Positions 47,697-56,641 of a stretch of DNA of 64,000 bases are shown one piece after another (positions within the stretch are counted from its first letter, which is position 1; every line of letters begins with the position of its first letter). The DNA is from Actinomycetota bacterium. GTDB lineage: Bacteria > Actinomycetota > Geothermincolia > Geothermincolales > RBG-13-55-18. The notes below the pieces were generated by a model, which worked only from the letters and a program-made list of their open reading frames with translations, had not been told where the DNA came from and did not search any database. The stretch covers positions 1 to 64,000 of the forward strand of contig JACIXB010000016.1 of assembly GCA_014360685.1 (NCBI GenBank), given 5' to 3'. The position numbers were made by a program, and so were the translations under genes.

Positions 47697-48875
47697 TCAC
47701 CCCCTTTCCTTGAGGTACTTGGCGTAGAGCGGCGACATCTGCCGCAGGCGTTCCACGATGGGCGGGAAGACCTCCAGCACGTAATCCACGTCTTCCGGGG
47801 TGTTCTGGGGTCCGAAGCTGAAAAGGACGGAGCCCTGGGCCTTTTCCGGGGGGATGCCCATGGCGGCCAGCACGTGGGAGCCCTTGAGGGCGCGGGAGGT
47901 ACAGGCCGAACCGCTGGAGACCGCCACCCCTTTCTGGTCCAGGAAAAGGAGCATGCCCTCCCCCTCGATGAACTCCACCACGAAACTGGCGTTCCAGGGA
48001 AGCCTCTCCCGTGGATGCCCGGTAAGCTGCAGGTGCTCCACCCGGGAGCTCAACCCCTTGATGAGGGCGTCGCGAAGGCCGGCCAGGTGAGCGCTCCTCT
48101 CTCCCATGCGCTCCCGGGCCAGCTCAGCCGCTTTGCCCATGCCCACGATGCCGGGGACGTTCTCCGTTCCGCCGCGGCGGCCCCCCTCCTGGACTCCGCC
48201 GTCCAGGAGGGGGATAACCCGCAGGCCGCGTTTCACCCAAAGGGCACCCACCCCCTGCGGGCCGTAAAGGAGGTCCGAGGAAAGGGTGAGTGCCTGCACC
48301 CCCAGCTCCCTCACGTCGATGGGGATATGCCCGGCCGCGGCCACGGCATCGGTGTGGAAGGGTATTTCCCGCTCGGCGGCCAGGCTGGCGGCCTCGGCCA
48401 CCGGCTGTATGGTCCCCACCTCGCCGTTGGCCAGCATCACCGAGACCAGGATGGTGTCCTCCCGCAGGAGGGAGCGGAGACCCTCCAGGTCGATGCGGCC
48501 GTACCCATCCACCGGGATGAGGTCCAGCTCGTAACCCTGTTTTTCCAGGGATCGGGCGGCGTGGAGGACGGAGAAGTGCTCCACGGCGGAGACCACGATG
48601 TGCCTCCCCTTGCGCCGCGATCCGGCGGCGATGCCCTTCACCGCCAGGTTGTTGGCCTCCGTACCGTTGGAGGTGAAGATTATCTCCTCCGGTTGGGCGC
48701 CGATCAGCGCGGCCACCTTGGAACGGGCCTCCTCCACGGCCTCGCGGGCAGCGTCGCCCCACCCGTGCAGCGACGATGGGTTTCCGTATCTTTCTCCCAG
48801 ATAGGGGAGCATGGCCTCCCGCACCTCGGGAAGAAGCGGCGTGGCCGCGTAATGGTCAAGGTAAACCTTTCTCAT
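47697..48875 (-). CDS. IscS/NifS-like protein lacking the PLP Schiff-base lysine
   Basis: 392 residues from ATG 48875. Fold type I NifS-like protein: YLDHYAATPLLPE, GNPSSLHGWG, FTSNGTEANNLAV, VEHFSVLH (PLP-stacking His100), HTDAVAAAG (Asp176), RGGTENVPG and the catalytic loop SSGSACTSRALKGSHV with Cys325. The lysine that forms the aldimine, SGHK in normal desulfurases, is replaced: the segment reads SSDLLYGPQG with Leu202 at that position; the Gln of DATQ is also Ala (179). Such a protein should be unable to run the normal cysteine desulfurase cycle. The A. fulgidus IscS has the same two losses (from memory). Role as IscU partner with an outside sulfur source is inferred. Confidence 0.88.
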   Translation of the reverse strand: MRKVYLDHYAATPLLPEVREAMLPYLGERYGNPSSLHGWGDAAREAVEEARSKVAALIGAQPEEIIFTSNGTEANNLAVKGIAAGSRRKGRHIVVSAVEHFSVLHAARSLEKQGYELDLIPVDGYGRIDLEGLRSLLREDTILVSVMLANGEVGTIQPVAEAASLAAEREIPFHTDAVAAAGHIPIDVRELGVQALTLSSDLLYGPQGVGALWVKRGLRVIPLLDGGVQEGGRRGGTENVPGIVGMGKAAELARERMGERSAHLAGLRDALIKGLSSRVEHLQLTGHPRERLPWNASFVVEFIEGEGMLLFLDQKGVAVSSGSACTSRALKGSHVLAAMGIPPEKAQGSVLFSFGPQNTPEDVDYVLEVFPPIVERLRQMSPLYAKYLKERG

Positions 48876-49143
48876 TCCCCGTTCACCTCCCGATCGGGGT
48901 GTCGCATCTTGAATATTACCCGAGAGGACATTGCGGACGGGACACCATGAAAACCCGTCCTTTCCCCCGGGTTTTACTCCGCGCCGGTCCCGCAAGCCAA
49001 ATCCTCGCCGTTCTCCCGGAGCGCCCTCCCGATGAGGGGAAGCGGTGCCGGAGGGCCTCCCTCCGGATCAGCCTCTCCGGGCATTGAATCCCAAGTTTTC
49101 AAGGAAAACGGACTTTCGGCCTACAGGCGGGTTGAACGCCTCA
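48876..49143. other. Spacer upstream of the iscS-like gene
   Basis: 268 nt. Nothing recognised beyond the ribosome-binding region of the iscS-like gene. Confidence 0.4.
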
Positions 49144-50199
49144 TCAGGATAAGTCCGTCGTCGCTTTCCCGATTTTCTCTATTATTCCCGGTTTGACTCC
49201 CGGGTATACAGCGAGGTCCTCCGCGCGCGAGGAGCGCAGGAAGCAGGCGTCCTCCCCGCAGACCTCCACCTGGGATCCTCCATCTACCTCCATCTTTCCC
49301 CGGGATGAGGCAGGCAGAGGATACGCGAATCGGGGGAAAGGGCGGTGATGGCCAGGAGCAACCTGCGCCGATCCTCATCCCCTCCCTCCCACCTCACGGC
49401 CAGGGGGCCCTCGAGGAAGAGGTCCAGGGCCAGGGCGAAGGGGGCGGCGAAGTATCCGAGGCCCGGGACTGAGTGATGGAAAAAACCGCCCTCCACCGTG
49501 TCGCGCAGCCCGCCCCCGGCCATGGACTTCAGGTAATGGACGGCGAAATCCAGGTATTCCCCGCCGCCCCTCGAGTGCATGCGGAGGGCGAGGAGAAGGG
49601 CGTCGGGGTGCGGGAACTTGGGTTCCCATCCCAGGCCCCCGTGCTCCCGGTCCCAGGCGTCCAGAAGGGAGGAGGCCACGGCATCCACCAGGGACTCGTC
49701 CAGGGCCCCGTGCCGGCGGGGACCGGGGATTGTTTCCACGGCGGCGGCCTCCAGCCGGTCGCGGTTTTCGGCGTAGAGTTCGGAGATCCTGCGCAGCACC
49801 TTGCGCATGGTATCCGGCGGGAGGTAGGTGGTCCCCGCCAGCAGCGCCCCCCGCGGGGAGAGGAAGGCGGTTGTCGGCCAGCCCCCCTGGTTGTAACGGC
49901 GGTTGATATCCGGGTTCCGGTCGTTGTCCACCCGTACCGGCACGTAAAGGGAGTTGACCAGGTCGATGACTTCCCGGTCGGAATAAGTGGTCTCGTCCAT
50001 CACGTGGCACCAGTGGCACCAGACCGCGGAGATGGAAAGGAGTACCGGCTTGCCTTCCCTGGCCGACCGGTCGAAGGCCTCCCGGCCCCAGGGTAGCCAG
50101 TTTATCTCCCGCGCCCGGTTGGGCCGGGGAGAGAAGCGAAACGGCCCCCCACCCTTTAGCCGTCCTCGTGTGGGGGCCCGTTCATGCGCCCCGCCTCCT
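49144..50199 (-). pseudogene. DUF255 thioredoxin-like (YyaL/SPATA20 N-terminal) protein, two frame breaks
   Basis: The central frame (50130 to 49284) reads INWLPWGREAFDRSAREGKP, VLLSISAVWCHWCHVMDETTYSD with the WCHWCH thioredoxin-like motif, and YNQGGWPTTAFLSP. It has no start codon. A well-placed ATG with AAAGGAGG upstream (about 50192) reads MNGPPHEDG then TAA in another frame; the shift lies at the G-run near 50148-50155. At the 3' end the frame stops at 49284, while a neighbouring frame continues with MEVDGGSQVEVCGEDACFLR to TGA 49144, like the VCxDxxC end of the family. Normal relatives are longer. Function unknown. Confidence 0.6.
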
Positions 50200-50384
50200 T
50201 TCCGAAAAGTCGGTCAAATGTTGTGTTCCCGCCCCGGGCCACGTGGCCGGGGCCTCCCCCCTCATGGTTCGCGTTTTCCGCATTGCTGAGGAGGGCGGAC
50301 CTGCCGCCCTCCTCCGCGTACGTGACCCTCTTTTGCCGGTCGCCGCGAAGCGGTGTATATCCCGGCAACCCGGCGGGAGAACCG

Positions 50385-50531
50385 TCAGTCCCGGCCTTTT
50401 TCCGAGCCTTCCTTTTTCACCTTCTCCGTTCCCCTGCGCATCTGTCTCTCCATGGTCACGCAGGGAAACTTGGAATCGGCGCAATAGGGGCAGCATAGCC
50501 CTCCCTTTTCCTTGGCCTTCGCCGTGCTCAT
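50385..50531 (-). CDS. Small Cys-rich protein
   Basis: 48 residues from ATG 50531 with AAAGGAG upstream. GGLCCPYCADSKFPCVTMERQMRR contains a CCPYC...C knuckle, then a Lys/Glu-rich tail. Likely metal-binding. No family recognised. The remaining part of 50200-50384 shows nothing else. Confidence 0.5.
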   Translation of the reverse strand: MSTAKAKEKGGLCCPYCADSKFPCVTMERQMRRGTEKVKKEGSEKGRD

Positions 50532-50900
50532 TTCCGCCGCTCCTTTCTTGCCGGAACCCATCTCGTGGTCCACCACCTTCCTTATCCTTCACCATTTGAT
50601 CCTAATCCCCGGGACCGCCTGTGGCCATGAGTTCCATCAGTTTTCGCCTCTCCCCTCGACCCTCTTCCCGCCCGTGGGCGATGGCCGGATGCGCCGTGGA
50701 AGACGGGGAAGGCGGCCGCTCGCGGATGTTCCGGTGAGCCGCCCGGTGCTCCTCCATGATACGAAGATACCGCCTCCGCGGCGACGCGACCCAGGAAAGG
50801 GCGTGCGGCAAGCGGAGCATGGACGGATGGCCTGCGGTGGAATCCCCGCTCCACCGGAAAGGTCGGCCGGGGACCCGGCGCTCCTGGTCCGGTCAGGCCG
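50532..50900. other. Spacer between the small Cys-rich gene and crp
   Basis: 369 nt. Leftward frames such as one at 50602-50820 exist but show no family features or clear ribosome-binding site. No terminator recognised. Confidence 0.4.
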
Positions 50901-51581
50901 CTAGGAAAGGCCGTCGAAGTATCGGAGCAGGGCTTCCTTGTCCCTGACCACCAGGAGCTTGCCCTCGGAGGCGATGATCTCCGATTTCTTCAGCCGGCTC
51001 ATGACCCGGGAGACGGTTTCCTCGGTGGAACCCACCAGGCCGGCGATGTCCCGGTTGGTGAGTGGGGTGTTGATGACCAGTCCGCACTTGTCGGTTATCC
51101 CCACCTCGTCCACCATCTTGAGGAGGACGCAGGCGATGCGCTTCTCCACCTTTTCCCCGGCGATACAGCGCTCCTTGTAGTAGGCCTGGTCGAGCTTCAT
51201 GACCACCCGGCGGGTGAGGTAGAGGGCGAAGAGGGGGTCCCGGGAGGCCAGCCACTGCAGGTCGTCCCAGCTTATTCTCCACACGCGGGAATCCTCGCGG
51301 GCCACCGCTGAATAGGAGTATACACCGTCCTCGTAGAGAGCCCCCTCGCCGAAGAGGTCCCCGGGGTATAGGAAGTTCAGGATGTACAACCTCCCGTCCC
51401 CGTGGATGATGTCGGCCTCCACGGTGCCTTCCTCCACCACGTAGAGGTGGGTGGCCTCGTCCTGGTCGATGAAAATATACTGCTCGCGGTCGAACCTCTC
51501 CGGCCTGAAGAGGTCCCGGGCTTCCTCCCGCAGACCCTCCTCCAGGTGATTGAGGAACTCCCGCAGAAAATGGTCCTCCAA
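50901..51581 (-). CDS. Crp/Fnr-family transcriptional regulator
   Basis: 226 residues from TTG 51581 (GAAAGGAGCC upstream). N-terminal cyclic-nucleotide-binding-like jelly roll (GTVEADIIHGDGRLYILNFLYPGDLFGEGALY) and C-terminal winged helix (TPLTNRDIAGLVGSTEETVSRVMSRLKKSEII). No N-terminal Cys cluster as in Fnr; there is one Cys in CVLLKM and one in CGLV. Effector unknown. Divergent from the DUF5320-like gene. Confidence 0.92.
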   Translation of the reverse strand: MEDHFLREFLNHLEEGLREEARDLFRPERFDREQYIFIDQDEATHLYVVEEGTVEADIIHGDGRLYILNFLYPGDLFGEGALYEDGVYSYSAVAREDSRVWRISWDDLQWLASRDPLFALYLTRRVVMKLDQAYYKERCIAGEKVEKRIACVLLKMVDEVGITDKCGLVINTPLTNRDIAGLVGSTEETVSRVMSRLKKSEIIASEGKLLVVRDKEALLRYFDGLS

Positions 51582-51860
51582 CTCAGGCTCCTTTCGGCGT
51601 TTACCGGACTCGAACAGGATGATTATACCAATCCAGGGTTTCCCGGGCACCATGCTTCGGTTCTCTGTCCTCTGTCGTTCGACGACGAGGAAATTCCCTG
51701 TCGGTGATATCCCGGGATACGCCGTGAGCATCCGGGAAGGAAATATATAGACATATGCCCATAATTGTGTTATTATCGAAGCCGGGAAAACGGATGATGA
51801 ACCGGAAGGGGCGGGCACCGCGAGCGGTGCGTTTGAGGCCGAGGAAAGGAGGTGAGCGGA

Positions 51861-52178
51861 ATGCCGGGTTACGGTTACCGCAACATGTACCGTTTGACGG
51901 GACTCCCGGGGTGGATGAGGTTCGGCTACAGTCCCGGCTGGGTGGGAAGGAGCCCCAGCGGCCTGGGGCCCTGCGCCGAGTACCTGATGAGCGGCAGGTG
52001 GCCGACGCCCCAGGCGGCCCAGGCCTGGCAGGCGGGCGCGGCAGCGGGGTTCGGGCCCGGAGCCGCCTTTGCGGGAGGACCGGAGCAGGAGCTGGAGTTC
52101 CTGAAGTCCAGGGCCGACTTCCTCAGCCGGCAGCTGGACGCCGTGCGCAGGCGCATCGAGGAACTGGAGAAGAAGTAA
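51861..52178 (+). CDS. DUF5320-like protein with coiled-coil end
   Basis: 105 residues from ATG 51861 with AAAGGAGGTGA. The Gly/aromatic-rich start (MPGYGYRNMYRLTG) and the C-terminal coiled coil ELEFLKSRADFLSRQLDAVR match the outline of DUF5320 proteins, small proteins of anaerobes often near nitrogenase-type or dinitrogenase-accessory regulators. The typical Cys is present (LGPCAEYLM). The upstream 280 nt is shared with crp. Confidence 0.65.
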   Translation: MPGYGYRNMYRLTGLPGWMRFGYSPGWVGRSPSGLGPCAEYLMSGRWPTPQAAQAWQAGAAAGFGPGAAFAGGPEQELEFLKSRADFLSRQLDAVRRRIEELEKK

Positions 52179-52227
52179 ACCATCCGGATCCCCAGACCGT
52201 CGAGCAGGCGTGGATGACGGGAAATCC

Positions 52228-52266
52228 AAGCCGAGCCGGGTAAACCCCGGCTTTCGGCTTTCCTCG
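52228..52266 (+). terminator. Stem-loop terminator after the DUF5320-like gene
   Basis: AAGCCGA-GCCGGG and CCCGGC-TTTCGGCTT form a long stem with a TAAA loop, followed by TCCTCG. The tail is short in T, so partial activity is possible. The remaining 52267-52603 is without a gene. Confidence 0.6.
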
Positions 52267-52603
52267 TCCCTCTCCAACGAGATCCCACCTTTTCCTCCCT
52301 ACCGAGGATCAGCGATTGCCCTTGACGGGGTTTCTCCATTCGTTCAGCCCCTGAAATCCCGTCTTTTCCAACGGGGGGCCGATCGCCGCGGGGTGACGGT
52401 ATTCCCGGCCTCGATCCCGGGCGCTCGCCCGCGGCGGGCTTTCACTCCCCACTCGCGTGGCCTGGTTTTCGGGCGTTGCAAGGTTCAAGCCAAGAATTAT
52501 TCGGATGCCCGGTGTGATATGCCTATACCTTCAGCCAGCCTCCCCCACGCTGCTTGTGGAGGCATGCGTCGGAAAAGTCGGTAGAGATGCGCGAGTGGTA
52601 GGC

Positions 52604-53077
52604 CTACACCCTCCCTTCCTCGCCGCTTGGGTCCTCCGCGCCGGGTTTCTCGCCTCCCTCCGGGCCGCGGAAGCGTATCCCACGGATGAGGTCGATTCGG
52701 GTGACCACCCCCACCATCTTGTCCTCCTCGTCCATGACCACCAGGAAACGCGAATGGTCGGCGAACATCTTCATGATGGCGTTCTGGATGGAATCCTTGA
52801 GGTAGATGGTAGGGGGCGGCCTGTGCATGATGTCCTCCACCCGTTTGTAGCTACGGCTGGCCGGATCCCGGCGGGCGAAGATGGAGATTATGTCCGTGTC
52901 CCTTACCACGCCCACCAGCTTACCCTCCTCGTCCAGGACGGGCAGGCCGTGGAACTTGTAGGTCTTGAACATGTCCACCAGTCTCTCCAGCCCCTCGTCC
53001 TTGTGGATGGAGATGGGTTCCCTGGTCATCACGTCCTCAACTTTCCCCTCCAGGTAGAAGTATTTTTCCTCCTCCAT
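52604..53077 (-). CDS. CBS-domain protein
   Basis: 157 residues from ATG 53077. Two CBS motifs: VMTREPISIHKDEGLERLVDMFKTYKFHGLPVLDEEGKLVGVV and IMHRPPPTIYLKDSIQNAIMKMFADHSRFLVVMDEEDKMVGVV. CBS pairs sense adenine nucleotides. Twenty nt after the antiporter gene, so probably its regulatory partner. Ends in an acidic tail. Confidence 0.9.
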   Translation of the reverse strand: MEEEKYFYLEGKVEDVMTREPISIHKDEGLERLVDMFKTYKFHGLPVLDEEGKLVGVVRDTDIISIFARRDPASRSYKRVEDIMHRPPPTIYLKDSIQNAIMKMFADHSRFLVVMDEEDKMVGVVTRIDLIRGIRFRGPEGGEKPGAEDPSGEEGRV

Positions 53078-53097
53078 ACCTCTCACCTCTTTTCCGG

Positions 53098-54324
53098 TCA
53101 GACCCTGGCTTCTCCCGCCTTGAATATGGCGTATCGGGTTAACGGAGGACCGATGATCTGGAAGAAAAGGGTGGTGGCGGCGATGACGCTGAGGGCCCTG
53201 GTTCCCAGCTCCACTCCCGCGGCCCCGAAGTTGCCGCCTCCCAGCTCCAGCATGGTCTGGATGGAGAGGCCGATGGCCACCCCGGCCTGGGAAAAAAGGC
53301 ATAAGCCAAGGTATTTGCGTACGCTTTCCGGAGCCTTGGAGACCGTCCCTCCAAGGGAGGCCCCCGCCTGCTTTCCCAGGGAACGGAAGAGGATGTACAG
53401 GAGGCCTATCCACCCCAGTTCCAGAAGCTTCCCGGCCATCAACTGCGAGCCGACCACCACGAAGAAGATGACGAAAAGGGGCTGGGTTATCCCCCGCATG
53501 ATCTCGAATAGGTCCTCCCGGCGCCACTTGGTTAGGTTTACAACGGCCATACCCATGGCCATGTTGGCCAGGATGAGGGATAAGTGCAGCGCGTTGGCCA
53601 GTCCGGTGACCAGGACGATGGCTCCAAGGGTGAGCACCAGGAGACCCCTCCGCGCCGTGTAGTTGCGCACCAGGAAGAGGAAGACCAACCCTATGGCCGT
53701 TCCCAGGGCCAGGGCTCCCAGGATCTCCCCGAAGGGGCGAAGCACGGCCTCCGCCACGTGTACCTCGCTCCCGGCGAGGAGGAACTTGGCCAGGAAGATG
53801 GCGAAGGCATAGATGATGATGGCCACGGCGTCATCAATGCCCACCACGGCGAATACGGTGGTGGTCAGCGGGCCGGAGGACTGGTATTCGCGCAGCACGT
53901 CAACGGTGGCCGCCGGCGCCGTGGCCGAGGCCAAGGCCCCGAAGACCAGCGCTAAGGGGAGGTCCCGGAAAAATATGTAGATGGCGAGGGTCACCAGCAC
54001 GGTGGCTCCCAGGGACTCGAGCACCGAGATCCAGAGGATGGAGTTCCCCAGGTGCCGGAGCTTGCGGAAGGCCAGTTCGCCCCCGATGTCGAAGCCGATG
54101 CAGGCCAGGGCCAGGTAGGTGAAATATACCAGCCCGCCGAAGTTTTGGTCGTTGAATATCCCCAGGACGGACTTGCCCATGAGGATGCCCACCAGGATGT
54201 AACCCACAACCATGGGTACCTTCAGCCTCCGACAGAGAAGGCCCGCCCCCCATCCCAACAGGAGGGCCAGGCCGACCATGGAGACCAGGAAGTGGGGGCT
54301 TTCGGGTATGAGATCCTCGAGCAT
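53098..54324 (-). CDS. CPA-type cation:proton antiporter (KefB/Na+,H+ exchanger-like)
   Basis: 408 residues with 11-12 membrane helices. Core motifs are ASATAPAATVDVL (TAPAAT-type crossover) and VVGIDDAVAIIIYAF, where the DD pair marks an electrogenic Na+/H+ type exchanger. There is no TrkA-N domain, so regulation may be through the CBS protein. ATG at 54324, 4 nt beyond the marR stop. Confidence 0.88.
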   Translation of the reverse strand: MLEDLIPESPHFLVSMVGLALLLGWGAGLLCRRLKVPMVVGYILVGILMGKSVLGIFNDQNFGGLVYFTYLALACIGFDIGGELAFRKLRHLGNSILWISVLESLGATVLVTLAIYIFFRDLPLALVFGALASATAPAATVDVLREYQSSGPLTTTVFAVVGIDDAVAIIIYAFAIFLAKFLLAGSEVHVAEAVLRPFGEILGALALGTAIGLVFLFLVRNYTARRGLLVLTLGAIVLVTGLANALHLSLILANMAMGMAVVNLTKWRREDLFEIMRGITQPLFVIFFVVVGSQLMAGKLLELGWIGLLYILFRSLGKQAGASLGGTVSKAPESVRKYLGLCLFSQAGVAIGLSIQTMLELGGGNFGAAGVELGTRALSVIAATTLFFQIIGPPLTRYAIFKAGEARV

Positions 54325-54328
54325 GGGG

Positions 54329-54799
54329 TCAGCTTTCCTCCTTCAGCCTAATGTAAGCGGAGGCGAATTCCCGCAGGGAGTCATCCAACCCCCGGCGCGT
54401 ATCGCCCTTCATGCGCTGGAGGATGGCCTCCAAATATTTCTTGCGGCGTGCATTGACCCTGCGCACCAGGCGCCGGCCCGTGGGGGTCAGGGCCAGTTCA
54501 ACACGGCGGCGGTCCTTGATCCCGGGCGTGCGCCGGAGGAGGCCCCTCTCCTCCAGGCCTTCCAGGAGGGAGGTGACCGCCGGAGGGGATATGCCGAGCA
54601 TATTGGCAATCTGGGCCGGCTTGTCGATTCGGTTAAGGGTCATGTCCAGCACCCGGAACTGGGGCACGGTGATCTGTTCCTCTCCTTCCTGGAGGAGGGA
54701 CTCGGCCAGGATGTTGACCATCATGCGGGAGGCGTTAAGGATATGGTCCTCGAGCCCCCGGGTAGAACCGGCCCCCGCATCCTGGACTCCCTTTTGCAT
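54329..54799 (-). CDS. MarR-family transcriptional regulator
   Basis: 156 residues. Winged helix with IANMLGISPPAVTSLLEGLEERGLLRRTPGIKDRRRVELALTPTGRRL; the DRR wing and TPTGRR are characteristic. Probably controls its own operon (antiporter, CBS protein) through the AT-rich inverted repeat just upstream. Confidence 0.92.
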   Translation of the reverse strand: MQKGVQDAGAGSTRGLEDHILNASRMMVNILAESLLQEGEEQITVPQFRVLDMTLNRIDKPAQIANMLGISPPAVTSLLEGLEERGLLRRTPGIKDRRRVELALTPTGRRLVRRVNARRKKYLEAILQRMKGDTRRGLDDSLREFASAYIRLKEES

Positions 54800-54835
54800 C
54801 GGCTTCCCCCTCTTGCTCGCGCCTGGTAGCGGGAT

Positions 54836-54874
54836 AATAGTTTTAAGATTTAATAATTAAAATATTAAACTATT
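54836..54874. promoter_or_regulatory. AT-rich operator of the marR operon
   Basis: AATAGTTT (54836-54843) and AAACTATT (54867-54874) are perfect inverted arms, with a nested TTTAATA...TATTAAA pair. The block is almost pure A/T in a GC-rich genome, 37 nt before the marR start. Suited for a MarR dimer and for a -10 region. Confidence 0.65.
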
Positions 54875-55063
54875 TTGATGTGACCAAAGGGTCCCGCCGG
54901 AGAGGTAACCCCCTTTATCCTGCCTTTCCTTGCTTTGCCAGGATGGCAGGGTGGCCCCTCGATTGCTTGGACCTTGGAGGAGCCCACGTAAACGATGCAG
55001 GATCCCGCGAAGGGAAAATCCCTCTCCACCTTGCCGTCTTTTGCCAGGACGGTGGTAGCGCAA

Positions 55064-56370
55064 AAATTTGATTCCATGATAAGCAGCCTCCCGTGGCAAT
55101 ACCTTGCCTGCGAAGGCAAGACAAGGGAATGGAGGCCGATATCCTGCTACACTCGGGAGTGGACATGCACAGGCGCTACCCGGTGGTCACCGTGGTGGAC
55201 GACGAGGGGAGAAAACTGGTGATGGGAGCAAGGATCCCCAACGACGAGCTCGAGATTCTCGGGTTTTTCAAAAGCCTGGAGGAGGAAAATAAATGAAAGG
55301 GTGCGGGTGGTACTCGAGGCCGGCCCAACTGGATTCCGATGCACGGCCCCCTGGACGACTACGCCATAGGGAACGTCTTATGCCACCCTTGAAGGCCAAG
55401 GCCACTGCCTCGGCCAGGATCGAGACGGACAAGCTGGACTCGGAGATCCTGGCAAGCTTCCGAGGACGGACCTCGTCCCCTGCGCCTACGAACCAACATA
55501 TGTTACCAGGTTTTTAGGGGAGTTTCTAGATACCGGGCAAGCCTGGTGGAGCATAGGACGGGGATCAAGAACTCCATCCATGTCCCCCTTTCCAAGTCCA
55601 ACGCGAGCTCTCCCTTCCGAGACCTTTTCTGTCCCTTCGGAATGAGGTTCCTCTCCCCCTCTCCAGATTGCGGAGGAAATGGTTCGCCCAGTCCGGGAAA
55701 CCCCGGATATTGGATGCCCTCTCCCAGGAGATAAATCTTGCAGACGAGGTGCTCAGGGGAATGTACCGGGAGTCGGAGGAAGCCCGGCTGCTTTCCACCC
55801 TTCCTGGGGTGGGAATAATCCTCTCCCCACCATACTCTCCGGGGGAGGGAGGGAAGTTCCACGGCGTAAAGCATCTGTCCTCCTTCGCCGCCCTGGTGCC
55901 CTCCACCCATCAGACCGGGGATCGGCAAAGACACGGGAGGATAACCAAGTAGGGCTCCCGCTTTCTGCGGTGGACCCTGGTGGAGGAAGCTATCCACGCC
56001 AAAGGAAATACGGGACCACTGCGCGACCACTGCCCCAAAGGCCAGGAAGGACAGGGGCAAGGGTGGCCCGGGTGGCGGTGGCCCGGAAGATGGCCACCAA
56101 CATCTACCACGTGCCCAAGGGAAAAAAGACTACCAGGAACTTGTACTCTCAATTCCCAGGCAACGTGACCCCCGGGGTGAGCCCGCCTGGACACTGGGCA
56201 TGAAAGGCCCGCAAATTTTGATTGGGCACCCTCGGTTCGCACGGGAAGGTTGCGCCAGAAAGAAAGCGCGTATGGATGTGTGAACAAGTTTCGCCAAGGG
56301 TAATCTTTGAAAAGAACCCAGGCCGGTACAGGGGTAACCATTGACAGGCGGCTGCTTATCATGGATGTGC
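55064..56370 (+). mobile_element. IS110-family (IS1111-like) insertion sequence, copy 2, heavily decayed
   Basis: Same family and ends as copy 1: CATGATAAGCAGCC at 55075-55088 and GGCTGCTTATCATG at 56350-56363. Overall identity to copy 1 is high but with many indels. Sits between the marR operon and the por operon. Confidence 0.8.
55145..56180 (+). pseudogene. IS110-family transposase, degenerate
   Basis: Start codon lost by deletion of A (ATCC-TGCTAC against ATCCATGCTAC in copy 1). One-nt insertion near 55289 leads to TGA. Further indels occur around 55345-55480 and 55830, and a TAG replaces CAG at 55950-55952. Still recognisable: VDMHRRYPVVTVVDDEG, LLSTLPGVGIILS. It keeps the AAG codon and C-run that copy 1 has lost, so the two decayed independently. 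Confidence 0.85.
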
Positions 56371-56408
56371 CCAAGGAAATCGGGTGCACCATACTCCCTT
56401 TAAAATGC

Positions 56409-56436
56409 TTGAAACAATTTCACATGCATATATAAT
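56409..56436 (+). promoter_or_regulatory. Strong promoter upstream of por
   Basis: TTGAAA (56409-56414), 16-nt spacer, TATAAT (56431-56436). It is the best promoter in the window. Located just outside the IS end, with a leader of about 420 nt to porG. Confidence 0.7.
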
Positions 56437-56587
56437 TAGTGGTAATTTTCGCGAATTCCGGGACCGTCCTCGAGACCGTGGGCGTTGGTGGAGACCGATG
56501 CTCGCCAAACTAAAGTGGAGCCGGTCCCTGGGAATGGACCTTGTTGGATATCATTAATTGGATATGTCGAGTAATGACCTAATAAAG

Positions 56588-56641
56588 TGATATCACGGTA
56601 AAATCAGGAGGAGGGAGATGCTCGATTTGGATCTCATATAA
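56588..56641 (+). other. Palindrome and seven-codon open frame in the por leader
   Basis: A perfect palindrome GTGATATCAC (56588-56597), then a strong ribosome-binding site GGAGGAGGGAG and ATG 56618 with the frame MLDLDLI stop 56641. It could be a leader peptide or the start of a deleted gene. The rest of 56371-56865 shows no other gene. Confidence 0.4.

Noticed and set aside
50602-50820. 72-codon leftward open frame between the small Cys gene and crp
   Set aside because: No ribosome-binding site, no recognised features, Arg/Pro-rich composition as expected from GC-rich noncoding sequence.
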